Assembly: GCA_964452725.1 (NCBI GenBank)
Contig: CAYVMX010000006.1
Location: 1-59,246, forward strand
Source of the DNA: CAYVMX01 sp964452725
Lineage (GTDB): Bacteria > Patescibacteriota > Gracilibacteria > JAHISY01
DNA length: 59,246 nucleotides
Direction: 5' to 3'
How positions within the stretch are numbered: the first letter of the stretch is position 1; every line of letters starts with the position of its first letter. Positions 49,841-57,889 of the stretch are shown here, piece after piece. The notes beneath the pieces were generated by a model. It saw nothing but the letters and a program-made list of their open reading frames with translations, did not search any database and was not told where the DNA came from. The translations under genes and the position numbers were made by a program.

Positions 49841-50074
49841 TTAACCACAGCCAGAGCAGCTACTACAATTAGACTTTTTGTGAGTCGAGCCTTCTTTACA
49901 GCAAGGATTATCTTCTGCGGATTTTTCTCCTACTGCTGGCTCTATTGCGACTTTGGCTGTCTGAGTAGCGCTACAGGCTGGACAAGCATAAGACTCTGGG
50001 TAATCGTCACAACGCACCTCCACACGATAAAAAGTATGCTGGCAGGCAACGCAATCGACACGGTAAAAAGCCAT
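49841..50074 (-). CDS. zinc-ribbon protein
   Basis: A 77-residue protein with paired CxxC motifs: C8/C11 (VDCVACQHTF) and C31/C34 (YACPACSAT), an FmdB- or RPA12-like ribbon, and a Cys-rich tail (CCKEGSTHKKSNCSSCSGC). Its ATG overlaps the stop of the TPR gene by one base (TAATG), so it is translationally coupled. The role is unknown. Confidence 0.8.
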   Translation of the reverse strand: MAFYRVDCVACQHTFYRVEVRCDDYPESYACPACSATQTAKVAIEPAVGEKSAEDNPCCKEGSTHKKSNCSSCSGCG

Positions 50075-50853
50075 TAGTTTCGAATTTTTAGCTCTGCCAA
50101 TCGTACCTTGACCTCCTCATTGTACGGCGAGATATCCAAGATGTGCTCATAAACTTTCATTGCTTTCACAGGCTCACTGCGTAGCTCATGGACTTCTGCT
50201 AGGGCAGCGAGACTATCGGTATTGCGGCGTTCTAGGCGTACAGCTTTTTCGAAGGAATCAAGTGCACCATTGAGATCTTTGATCTTCAAAAAAACTTGAC
50301 CCAAACTAATCCAACGACTGGCTTTTTTACCATCTAGACGTAGTGCCGACTGATAGGCTTCGCGCGCAAGTGCGTATTTATTTTGGTGATAAAAGGCCAA
50401 TCCGAGATTGCCGAAATGGGTCGCTTCACGAGGCTCTAGCTCAAGTAGGAGATTAAAGATTAATTCAGCACGACGCCAGTTGCCTTGGTGTAGGTAGGTC
50501 AGTCCTAGGATACGATTGGCTTTGGTGTTGTTTTCATCTAGTGCAAGAGCTTGGATTAGCAGCTTCTCTGCCTCACTCCACTCTTGTCTAGCAAAGTGCG
50601 TTTCAGCTTTTCGCAAAAAAGTATTGACCTGAGCCAAACTAGTCACAAGCTTACGTGACTTTTCTGTCAGGCTGAGACGAGTACGCAGTTTGTTTTTACC
50701 ACGGATTTGGCCAGCTAGGCGACGCTGCTCACGCTCATAGGCACGCTGGGTACGTTTTTCTTTCAAGTCAGCGTGTGAACGATGATAAAATATACCAGCG
50801 ATACCAGTACTAGCAGCGATGATGAGATAAGGTTGGATCAAGGCAATTATCAA
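50074..50853 (-). CDS. membrane-anchored TPR protein
   Basis: A 259-residue protein: one N-terminal membrane helix (about 2-22), a basic helical segment (about 27-70, KRTQRAYEREQRRLAG), and five to six TPR repeats from about 78 to 255 (for example AEKLLIQALALDENNTKANR and YALAREAYQSALRLDGKKAS). Such proteins build complexes at the membrane. The start is TTG: a TAA lies just upstream in frame, within a heptad repeat. It is coupled to the zinc-ribbon gene. Confidence 0.88.
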   Translation of the reverse strand: MIIALIQPYLIIAASTGIAGIFYHRSHADLKEKRTQRAYEREQRRLAGQIRGKNKLRTRLSLTEKSRKLVTSLAQVNTFLRKAETHFARQEWSEAEKLLIQALALDENNTKANRILGLTYLHQGNWRRAELIFNLLLELEPREATHFGNLGLAFYHQNKYALAREAYQSALRLDGKKASRWISLGQVFLKIKDLNGALDSFEKAVRLERRNTDSLAALAEVHELRSEPVKAMKVYEHILDISPYNEEVKVRLAELKIRN

Positions 50854-50864
50854 TTAATAATTAC
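50844..50864 (+). repeat. three 7-nt AATT repeats at the TPR gene start
   Basis: CAATTAT, CAATTAA and TAATTAC follow each other, overlapping the TTG start codon region of the TPR gene. They match the heptads inside ispE. Confidence 0.5.
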
Positions 50865-50889
50865 AGAACGACTGATTGTAGGAGTAAGT

Positions 50890-51750
50890 CTACTTTTTTG
50901 TTAATGGTTTTGCCAGTGGCTTCACTGGCGGTTTGACTGTGGAAGTAGTTTTTTTCGTGGTTTTGACCTCGGCAACAGTGAATATATCGACACCGCCAGT
51001 GTCGAGCCAGACTTTGACTTTTTGATTCAGAATATCCAAGCCAATTATTTTGGCGCCACCATGCGGAGTGTCGACCATACTGCCATAGTGCGGCATACCA
51101 CGTCTCAGCTTCTCGTACTCTTTGAGCTCATAGCTCAAACAGCAAAGCAGCTTCCCACACGGACCAGAGAGCTTGTCAGCGCCCTTCATGGAAAGCTCCT
51201 GTGTGCGTGCCATGTCCATAGTGACACTGTGGAATTTTGGTAAGACCTTGCTACAACAAAGCTCGCGACCACAGATACCATAGCCACCGAGCGCCTTGGC
51301 GCGATCACGCGCACCGACTTGCTGGAGGTGAATACGTTTTTTGAAAAGACCTGCCAAGCAAGGAACAAGCTCGCGAAAATCCACGCGCTCTTCGGCACTA
51401 AAGCTAAAATTTAGCTCACTCTCGTCGAAATTCCAGCTTGCAGAAATGATTTTCATCGGCAGCGCCAACTCAGAGACTTTTTCACGGCATTTTTCTGTTG
51501 CTGCGGTGGCAGACTCCTTTTGTTTTGCCAATTTTTCTAAATCCTTGGTATTTACTTTACGTAGGATTTTGCCATTGAGGATTGTCTCATTGGTGACCTT
51601 TTTGCGATCAAAAAAAACAATCTTGCCAGCAGCCTGCTTCGTATCACCATGTGAAAAGATAACCTCATCACCAAGCTGGAGACCCCATTCGTCTTCACCA
51701 GCATAGAGGAGAGTGCTGCCATCGTAAGTGTAAGCAATACCGATATTCAT
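50890..51750 (-). CDS. ricT: PSP1-domain protein RicT (YaaT)
   Basis: A 286-residue protein. The PSP1 domain has ERVDFRELVPCLAGLFKKRI, the cysteine-rich GGYGICGRELCCSKVL and SGPCGKLLCCLSYELKEYEK. In Bacillus it works in the Ric complex (RNase Y specificity, iron-sulfur). RicA and RicF are not seen here. The C terminus is Lys/Pro-rich (VKPPVKPLAKPLTKK). The neighbour holB upstream is a conserved pairing in many bacteria. Confidence 0.95.
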   Translation of the reverse strand: MNIGIAYTYDGSTLLYAGEDEWGLQLGDEVIFSHGDTKQAAGKIVFFDRKKVTNETILNGKILRKVNTKDLEKLAKQKESATAATEKCREKVSELALPMKIISASWNFDESELNFSFSAEERVDFRELVPCLAGLFKKRIHLQQVGARDRAKALGGYGICGRELCCSKVLPKFHSVTMDMARTQELSMKGADKLSGPCGKLLCCLSYELKEYEKLRRGMPHYGSMVDTPHGGAKIIGLDILNQKVKVWLDTGGVDIFTVAEVKTTKKTTSTVKPPVKPLAKPLTKK

Positions 51751-51775
51751 TTTGATAATTAGTTGGATACGCGAT

Positions 51776-52792
51776 CTAAACTGTCAGCAACAGGTTTTCC
51801 GTTACCAGCCTGGCATTGACATTGCGATCTATGAGATCACGCGCTCGATCCGTCGCTCGCAATAATGCAATTAGCTTAGCAGTAGTATACCTCGAATCTG
51901 GTACTGACTGACGCGCGCGTGTCAGCAGAAACGACCGTAGGAAATAAGTCAGCGTTTCGAGGAATTTCGCTAGCTCTGCCGACGAGGCAGATACCTGCTC
52001 AGCGAGCTGGAAGCGACTATCTAGATCTGGTTTACCAAAAAGCTCCTTGAACCTTCGAAAATATTCGGCGTACTCTGCCAAAATCTCTGGATCACCAGCT
52101 AGTCTGATGGCGCGACCGGGTTTTCCAAGCGAAAAATTGACGATCCTGCTGCGCTCAATATCACTCAAGTCTGGAAACTTGACTGCCAAATAATCAGTAA
52201 TTATTTGATCCCCAACATTGGCAAACTGTACTAATCGACAACGTGAAACTAACGTAGCTGGCAAAAGCGGCAGATTGTCAGTCGTGAGGATAAAAATCGT
52301 CTGTGGTGGAGGTTCTTCGAGAATCTTGAGCAGACTATTGGCAGCCTCGCGATTGAGTCGCTCGATACCACGTATTAGCACGACCTGAGAGTCACTCTGT
52401 ACAGAATGCAACCGTGTAGTGACAGCACGAACATCATCAATACTAAGTGTATCTGTTTTAGCTTTGGGAGTTTTACTGCGGTGTAGCTGGGGAAAATTAC
52501 TACTGCGTCCGATCTCTGCCCAGTCTTCTGAAATACCATCAATCCAGAGCTGATCGACGACTGTCAGACCAGAGTACACATTGGAGCGGATCTGCCGGCA
52601 GGCGCTACATTCACCACAGACACTGTGGTTTTCGCACAAAATCAAACTAGCAAACTCTCTCGCAGCAGTGAATTTACCAACTTCTGCTGGACCAGCTAGC
52701 AGATAAGCATGTGTTAGTTTAGCTTCAGTCAGATCATGCTCTAGCTCTGCTAAGCGCTTCGTATTACCGACAAGTGACCAAGAGTGCTGCAT
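51776..52792 (-). CDS. holB: DNA polymerase III delta' subunit
   Basis: A 338-residue clamp-loader subunit. The AAA+ core has a degenerate Walker A (GPAEVGKFT, where the usual GKT is GKF), a four-cysteine zinc site (C53, C59, C62, C65 in LCENHSVCGECSACRQ), ANSLLKILEEPP (Walker B/sensor region) and TLVSRCRLVQF (the SRC motif). These are normal for delta'. The ATG immediately after the grpE stop is preferred; a GTG five codons earlier is possible. It sits in grpE-holB-ricT. Confidence 0.95.
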   Translation of the reverse strand: MQHSWSLVGNTKRLAELEHDLTEAKLTHAYLLAGPAEVGKFTAAREFASLILCENHSVCGECSACRQIRSNVYSGLTVVDQLWIDGISEDWAEIGRSSNFPQLHRSKTPKAKTDTLSIDDVRAVTTRLHSVQSDSQVVLIRGIERLNREAANSLLKILEEPPPQTIFILTTDNLPLLPATLVSRCRLVQFANVGDQIITDYLAVKFPDLSDIERSRIVNFSLGKPGRAIRLAGDPEILAEYAEYFRRFKELFGKPDLDSRFQLAEQVSASSAELAKFLETLTYFLRSFLLTRARQSVPDSRYTTAKLIALLRATDRARDLIDRNVNARLVTENLLLTV

Positions 52793-52793
52793 A

Positions 52794-53330
52794 CTAGCTG
52801 CCGTCACCGACTTTTACCTTCGCTGGACGAATGACTTTGCCGTGTAGTTCATAACCGTCCTCCAGCACTGCGAGGATCTCGTCTTTTGCACCTGAACCAG
52901 TGCTGATGGGTTGCTGTCGAGCTGGATCACAAGCACTACCTATCTCGACAGTTATTTTTTTGAGTCCTTGATCTCTCAGAGTTTGCTCGAACTGCTGCTC
53001 GATAGCAGTGACACCTTTGACCCAGTCACTGGCTGCCAAATCCGCTGGGACATGCTCTGTTGCACGCTTGAGGTTGTCCAACACTGGCAAGAGTGCTACT
53101 AGCGTTCGTTCGCTAGCAAACTTTGTAAACTCTGCTTTTTCAGACTCGGCTTGGCGTTTGTAGTTCGCCAAATCCGCTACTGCTCGCTGATATTTAGCTT
53201 CTATTTCAGCGATTTTAGTAGTAGCTTCGTCAGTACTAGCGTCATCGGTTGGAGTAGGTTGCTCCACCTCTATAGACTCATCATCGTCTGGTAGAGTTTG
53301 TCCGCCGGAGCTAGTCGAAGTATCATTCAT
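52794..53330 (-). CDS. grpE: co-chaperone GrpE
   Basis: A 178-residue nucleotide-exchange factor for DnaK. An acidic N-terminal tail (1-38) precedes a long coiled-coil helix (AEIEAKYQRAVADLANYKRQ) and LVALLPVLDNLKRAT; the C-terminal beta domain has EIGSACDPARQQPIST and VLEDGYELHGKVIRPAKVKV. dnaK and dnaJ are not in the window. It heads the operon grpE-holB-ricT-TPR-zinc ribbon-53 aa-atpC. Confidence 0.96.
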   Translation of the reverse strand: MNDTSTSSGGQTLPDDDESIEVEQPTPTDDASTDEATTKIAEIEAKYQRAVADLANYKRQAESEKAEFTKFASERTLVALLPVLDNLKRATEHVPADLAASDWVKGVTAIEQQFEQTLRDQGLKKITVEIGSACDPARQQPISTGSGAKDEILAVLEDGYELHGKVIRPAKVKVGDGS

Positions 53331-53384
53331 AGAAATAAAATTAATTAGCCAAGTTAATTTACCGTATTTTGACTGGTGAAGTAA

Positions 53385-53801
53385 ATGCTAATCCTTTATC
53401 CTGATGATATGCAGTCAAAAATCAAGCCAAAACCATGGGGACGTGAGATCTGGTGGGCAGACACAACGAAATACGCTGGTAAAATACTTGAAGTAAAAAA
53501 GAATCAACGCCTCAGTCTCCAGTATCACCGCTGGAAGACTGAAACTCAGTACCTCTATGCAGGCAAAGTAAAGCTGACTTATGGTACAGCTGCCAAAAAA
53601 CTCAAAACCAAAATCCTCAAACCAGGTGACTCTTTCCATATACCACCACGAATGATCCACCGCATAGAGGGTATCGCCACACTGTCTGTGATTTTCGAAG
53701 TTAGTACACCACACCTAACCGATGTCGTGAAGCTCACTGATGACTACGGACGACAGGGAAGTGGCAACAACGAAAAACTAGACCGCAAGCTGGCAAAGTG
53801 A
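53385..53801 (+). CDS. cupin-domain protein (mannose-6-phosphate isomerase type II-like)
   Basis: A 138-residue single-domain cupin resembling the C-terminal isomerase part of GDP-mannose pyrophosphorylase fusions: KPWGREIWWADTTKYAGKI, RLSLQYHRWKTETQYLYAGK (metal-binding His/Glu motif), and GDSFHIPPRMIHRIEG. It may isomerise sugar phosphates or bind nucleotide sugars. A GGTGA sits a few bases before the ATG, the nearest thing to a ribosome-binding site in the window. It converges with the unknown gene downstream. Confidence 0.85.
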   Translation: MLILYPDDMQSKIKPKPWGREIWWADTTKYAGKILEVKKNQRLSLQYHRWKTETQYLYAGKVKLTYGTAAKKLKTKILKPGDSFHIPPRMIHRIEGIATLSVIFEVSTPHLTDVVKLTDDYGRQGSGNNEKLDRKLAK

Positions 53802-53803
53802 TT

Positions 53804-54229
53804 TTAGTTCGGCAGCTCCAAACCCCTATGCAAATCTCTGTCTACTAAATTTTTATAAATATTTTCTGCGATTTGGGCAATTGTAAATTGTTTGATTTTA
53901 TCAGTATCGAATGTTTTTATACCTTCAATGCGTATTTCTACATCGTAATTTTCTTCAATACTTAGTATCACATCATCTATATCGGTCTCGTCGAGGAGGG
54001 TGTCCAGAGCTTTGATTCTGCCACGCTCTACAATGATATCTTTAATTTGAATATCTACGGGCATTCTTTTTGCGAGCAAATCCTGTTTTTGCTCGTCATC
54101 TAAACTTTCCAAATCCTCCTCGAAAATAAGTATAGACACCATTAAACTACGAATTGTTTTTACAATCTCCGCAGTAGCAATCTCTTCAGGCGAAGGTGGT
54201 CCTATCCTGTCATGTAAAGATTTACTCAT
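53804..54229 (-). CDS. acidic protein, unknown (weak acyl-carrier-like C terminus)
   Basis: A 141-residue acidic soluble protein. The C-terminal 60 residues (ETDIDDVILSIEENYDVEI, then DTDKIKQFTIAQIAENIY) resemble the helix 2-helix 3 pattern of acyl carrier proteins, but the phosphopantetheine serine (DSL) is replaced by ETD, so it cannot be a normal carrier. The resemblance may be chance. No family is assigned. It has a good promoter of its own. Confidence 0.65.
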   Translation of the reverse strand: MSKSLHDRIGPPSPEEIATAEIVKTIRSLMVSILIFEEDLESLDDEQKQDLLAKRMPVDIQIKDIIVERGRIKALDTLLDETDIDDVILSIEENYDVEIRIEGIKTFDTDKIKQFTIAQIAENIYKNLVDRDLHRGLELPN

Positions 54230-54255
54230 GGCAACAATAAGCAGATCAGCATGCT

Positions 54256-54285
54256 ATTTTAGCATTTTTTCCCCGAAGTTGTCAA
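54256..54285 (-). promoter_or_regulatory. predicted promoter of the 141-aa protein gene
   Basis: On the minus strand TTGACA, 18 nt, TAAAAT. The -10 box overlaps a small palindrome (ATGCTA-TTT-TAGCAT). Confidence 0.6.
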
Positions 54286-54290
54286 TTTGG

Positions 54291-54319
54291 TTGGCAAATA
54301 GAGGAGTCACCGCTAAACT
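54291..54319 (+). promoter_or_regulatory. predicted promoter of secDF
   Basis: TTGGCA, 17 nt, TAAACT. The transcription start would be about 16 nt before the secD ATG. It is divergent from the promoter of the 141-aa gene. Confidence 0.6.
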
Positions 54320-54342
54320 GCTTCGGAATTAAATTATCTACT

Positions 54343-56787
54343 ATGCGCTTAAATCTCTGGACCAAAACCTTACTCATACTACTCGTCGTCAGTGCACTAG
54401 CTGCTAGTGATTTACCCACTGCAAAAAAGGAATGGTTGCGCGCTGTTCCGCTGGTTGGTAATTATCTCGCCAATCAAAAGATCAACCTCGGACTCGACCT
54501 ACAGGGTGGTACACATCTGGACTACAAAGTCATCACCAAAGACATCCCAAAGCCAGATGTCGATGCAGTCGTCCGTGGTGTCCAAGAAGTCTTTGAGCGA
54601 CGTGTAAATGGTCTCGGTGTTTCTGAGCCAAATATTTTTGAGTCACAAGTCGGAGATGAACGACACATCATTGTAGAGCTAGCTGGCATCAAAGACGAGC
54701 CTCAGCTCGATGAAAACGGTGAGCCAGTACTAGATGAAGATGGTAATCCTATCATCATAAAAGGTGTAGATAAGGCCAAAGAGATCGTGGGGAAAACTAT
54801 CCAGCTAGAGTTCAAAGAGCAGGTAACCGAAATCGATCCAACTCAAGCAATCCAAATCGAAAAAAAAGCTCGTAACTTCCTAACTGCTGCTATCGCCGAT
54901 CCAGAAAACTTCACAGAGACTTTTGCTGACTTCGAGGACAAACCTAAGATCACCATAACAGAAGACAAGGAATGGCAGTGGGTGAGTGATCTACCAGAGA
55001 GCTCACAAGCAGTCGCAGATTTAGAGGTCGGATCAGTCTACAACGGTATGTTGAGACCAGGACAATACGACTTCACTATCACCGCGAGTGGTCGCGCCGT
55101 ACAAAAAGAAGGCTTTGAGATCGTAAAACTACTAGAGAAGGAAGATGCCGAACGGGTGATTGAAAAAGAGGAAGAACGTCAAGCTAGCCATATCTTGATC
55201 GCCTACGCTGGAGCAGACAATGCAAGTGAAGACATCACTCGTACAGAAGAAGAGGCTCAAGCGCTAGCCGAAGAGATCCTCGCCAAAGCTCAAGCCAAAG
55301 ATGCTGACTTCGCCGAGCTGGCAAAAGAGTACTCCGATGGACCAAGTGGTACCAAAGGTGGCGATCTTGGTTCTTTCAAGCGAGGCTCCATGGTGCCAGC
55401 TTTTGAGGACGCTACCTTCGATACTGCTGAGATCGGTGTCGTACCACAGGTTGTACGTACGCAGTTTGGCTACCATGTCATCAAACTAGTCAAAATTCAA
55501 GAGGCAAGTAGCGAGACTAGTACAGAAACACGCGTGAAGCTGGCGAAGGCATACTTCAGCACTGTACCGGACGGCTGGAAGTCAACAGGACTCACTGGTC
55601 AGCACTTCCGCACAGCCAACCTCGAATTTGACCAAACCACTTACCGTCCGATCGTCAGCATCTCTTTCACACAAACTGCGATTAGCGTAAAACAAATCAA
55701 CTATTGGCAAGCAATCTGGTGGATATTAGCTGTCTTCGCAGCTATTGCCGCCTTTGCCTATGGTATCGGTATCGTCATGAGCGAGGGTCGTCGCGCTGAG
55801 CGTGGGCGTGATACTTTGATCGCCGTTGTCGCGCTCGCGATCTTGGCAGCATCTATCTACGGTATCTGGACCACGAACACACCAGCAGACGGCGATGCGA
55901 GCACGCATGAGCTAGATGTAGCTAGCGAACCCACAGCCACAGATGAAGCAAGCACAGAGATCAGTGAGACCGACAAGACCGGTGTAGACCTCTTCGCCGA
56001 GCTAACCAAACGCAATATCAACAAACCCATGGCGATCTTCCTCGATGGTCTGCCGATCATAGATACCAATGGTGATGGCGTGATCAATGAGCTAGACCCA
56101 GCCTACGCACCGATAGTCCAAGCTGAGATCACCAATGGTCAAGCGATCATCACTGGTCTGACTGATCGCAAAGAAGCTGCCAATCTAGTAAAAAATCTCA
56201 AGACAGGAGCAATCCCAGCACCAGTCAAACTCGTCGGACAGTACAATGTCGGAGCAACACTCGGCACGAATGCACTCAGCACTAGTCTCAGTGCTGGCTT
56301 TTATGGATTGCTGATAGTTATGGTATTCATGATATTTTATTATCGACTGCCTGGCTTCATCGCCAGCCTAGCACTCGTTATTTATGGTGCGACCTTGATC
56401 TTCGTACTACAAGTTCTCGGTGTAGTGCTCACACTCGCAGGTGTCGCTGGTTTGATCCTCAGTGTCGGTATGGCAGTCGATGCCAATATCCTAATCTTTG
56501 AACGTCTAAAGGAAGAACTCCGACTAGGGAAGACATTAGGTTCGGCAGTGGAAGATGGCTTCGATCGTGCTTGGACTAGCATCCGTGATTCCAATGTCTC
56601 GACCTTGATCACTACTGCGATCCTGTACTGGTTTGGCAGTTCTATCATTCAAGGCTTCGCACTCACGCTCGCTGTTGGTGTGCTGATCTCCATGTTTACA
56701 GCCATCACGGTTTCGCGCTCGTTTCTGCGTCTTACAATTGGCACTTTCCTCTCACGAAACTCGTTCTTTGGCGTCAAAAATAATTAA
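54343..56787 (+). CDS. secD: SecD with inserted PpiC (parvulin) domain, extra helices and EF-hand-like loop
   Basis: An 814-residue translocase subunit, much longer than usual SecD. One N-terminal helix (about 7-21) precedes the P1 base (NLGLDLQGGTHLDYKV). A parvulin peptidyl-prolyl isomerase domain is inserted at about 280-388 (ASHILIAYAG, FAELAKEYSDGPSGTKGGDL, QFGYHVIKLV). P1 resumes at about 400-446, then two extra membrane helices (about 454-478, 489-509) and a polar linker. The strand MAIFLDG (564-569) is followed by an EF-hand-like loop with D574, N576, D578, N582, D585. C-terminal helices (about 650-795) hold GMAVDANILIFER and DSNVSTLITT, so pumping residues are conserved. It is 9 bp before secF. 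Confidence 0.93.
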   Translation: MRLNLWTKTLLILLVVSALAASDLPTAKKEWLRAVPLVGNYLANQKINLGLDLQGGTHLDYKVITKDIPKPDVDAVVRGVQEVFERRVNGLGVSEPNIFESQVGDERHIIVELAGIKDEPQLDENGEPVLDEDGNPIIIKGVDKAKEIVGKTIQLEFKEQVTEIDPTQAIQIEKKARNFLTAAIADPENFTETFADFEDKPKITITEDKEWQWVSDLPESSQAVADLEVGSVYNGMLRPGQYDFTITASGRAVQKEGFEIVKLLEKEDAERVIEKEEERQASHILIAYAGADNASEDITRTEEEAQALAEEILAKAQAKDADFAELAKEYSDGPSGTKGGDLGSFKRGSMVPAFEDATFDTAEIGVVPQVVRTQFGYHVIKLVKIQEASSETSTETRVKLAKAYFSTVPDGWKSTGLTGQHFRTANLEFDQTTYRPIVSISFTQTAISVKQINYWQAIWWILAVFAAIAAFAYGIGIVMSEGRRAERGRDTLIAVVALAILAASIYGIWTTNTPADGDASTHELDVASEPTATDEASTEISETDKTGVDLFAELTKRNINKPMAIFLDGLPIIDTNGDGVINELDPAYAPIVQAEITNGQAIITGLTDRKEAANLVKNLKTGAIPAPVKLVGQYNVGATLGTNALSTSLSAGFYGLLIVMVFMIFYYRLPGFIASLALVIYGATLIFVLQVLGVVLTLAGVAGLILSVGMAVDANILIFERLKEELRLGKTLGSAVEDGFDRAWTSIRDSNVSTLITTAILYWFGSSIIQGFALTLAVGVLISMFTAITVSRSFLRLTIGTFLSRNSFFGVKNN

Positions 56788-56796
56788 CTTCCACCT

Positions 56797-57879
56797 ATGT
56801 TTCCCTTCATCCGCCACTCTCGCAAATGGTTCGTATTGTCCATGACGGCCATCGTAATTAGCCTCAGTGCGATCGCGATCTTTGGTCTCAATCTTGGTAT
56901 TGACTTCACGGGCGGTACACTTTGGGAGGTCAAGTTCGGTACACCAGTAACAGTCGAAAAGCTCAACGAGACACTCACCAGCGTAGAAGAGCTCGATCTC
57001 GGTCAACCAGTTATCACACCAGCAGGGGAGGACGGACGCTACATCTTGCGCTTCCGCTATCTCGATGGTGAAGACCAACAAGCCAAACTAGAAGCAGCAC
57101 TAAGCAAAAATATCGGTGGCTTCGAGACTGAGCGACTCACGACTGTCGGTCCAGTGATCGGCAAGACGCTCAAGGAACGTGCAATCAGGGCGCTGACTTA
57201 TGCTGCCATTGCAATTATTCTCTATATCGCTGCGACTTTTCGTGATCATCGCCGTGACAAACTGACGAAATACAATGTTTTCGGCGCTTTTGCGGCTTTC
57301 TTTGCTCTCTGGCTAGAGACTGCCGAAAGTGTCACGAGTCTTGCGATCGACCCCGCCGTACAGCGCTGGGGGGCATTTGGCGTACTACTACTAACTTTTC
57401 TGGCCTTTCTCTACTTTGAGATCCGTAGTCGCAATCCTAGCCTGAAATACGGCGTCTGTGCGATCCTCGCGCTGGCGCATGATATCATCATCACACTCGG
57501 ACTACTGGCGATACTCGGGGTGGTGCTAAATGTTGAGATCAATACACTGACCATCACAGCTCTGCTAGCTATCATGGGCTTCTCTGTCAACGATACGATT
57601 GTTGTTTTTGACCGATTACGAGAGAATCTAAAATACCAGCGTTCCACTGAGACTTTTGGTGATGTCGCTGACAAAAGCCTAAATCAAACACTGGCTCGTT
57701 CAGTAAACACCAGCGTCACGACGATTATTACATTAGCTACGCTTTTTTGGCTCGGTGCTGCATCGATTCACTGGTTCATCGGTGCGCTGCTAGCTGGTAC
57801 TTTGGTCGGTACTTACTCCTCCATTTTCATTGCCACGCCACTCCTCGTCGTCTGGCAGGATCGCCTCACCCGTGGCTAA
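56797..57879 (+). CDS. secF: SecF with an extra two-helix insertion
   Basis: A 360-residue partner of SecD in proton-driven pulling of secreted proteins. The N terminus (FGLNLGIDFTGGTLWEV) and the C-terminal helices with ALAHDIIITLG and GFSVNDTIVVFDRLREN are standard. Between the second helix (about 133-148) and the conserved KYGVCAILALAHD stretch, an insert (about 150-215) adds two further membrane helices (about 160-175 and 191-209). This matches the extra helix pair in the adjacent SecD. Length is above the usual 300-310 residues. Confidence 0.94.
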   Translation: MFPFIRHSRKWFVLSMTAIVISLSAIAIFGLNLGIDFTGGTLWEVKFGTPVTVEKLNETLTSVEELDLGQPVITPAGEDGRYILRFRYLDGEDQQAKLEAALSKNIGGFETERLTTVGPVIGKTLKERAIRALTYAAIAIILYIAATFRDHRRDKLTKYNVFGAFAAFFALWLETAESVTSLAIDPAVQRWGAFGVLLLTFLAFLYFEIRSRNPSLKYGVCAILALAHDIIITLGLLAILGVVLNVEINTLTITALLAIMGFSVNDTIVVFDRLRENLKYQRSTETFGDVADKSLNQTLARSVNTSVTTIITLATLFWLGAASIHWFIGALLAGTLVGTYSSIFIATPLLVVWQDRLTRG

Positions 57880-57889
57880 ACCAACAAAT

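Noticed and set aside
54250..54268. Intrinsic terminator ATGCTA-TTT-TAGCAT-TTTTT on the plus strand
   Set aside because: No plus-strand gene precedes it (the cupin gene ends 450 bases away, with a minus-strand gene between), and the site overlaps a well-spaced minus-strand promoter.
57830..57889. Upstream start for ddl
   Set aside because: It lies inside secF, and the added residues are not conserved; the ATG at 57890 gives the normal N terminus.
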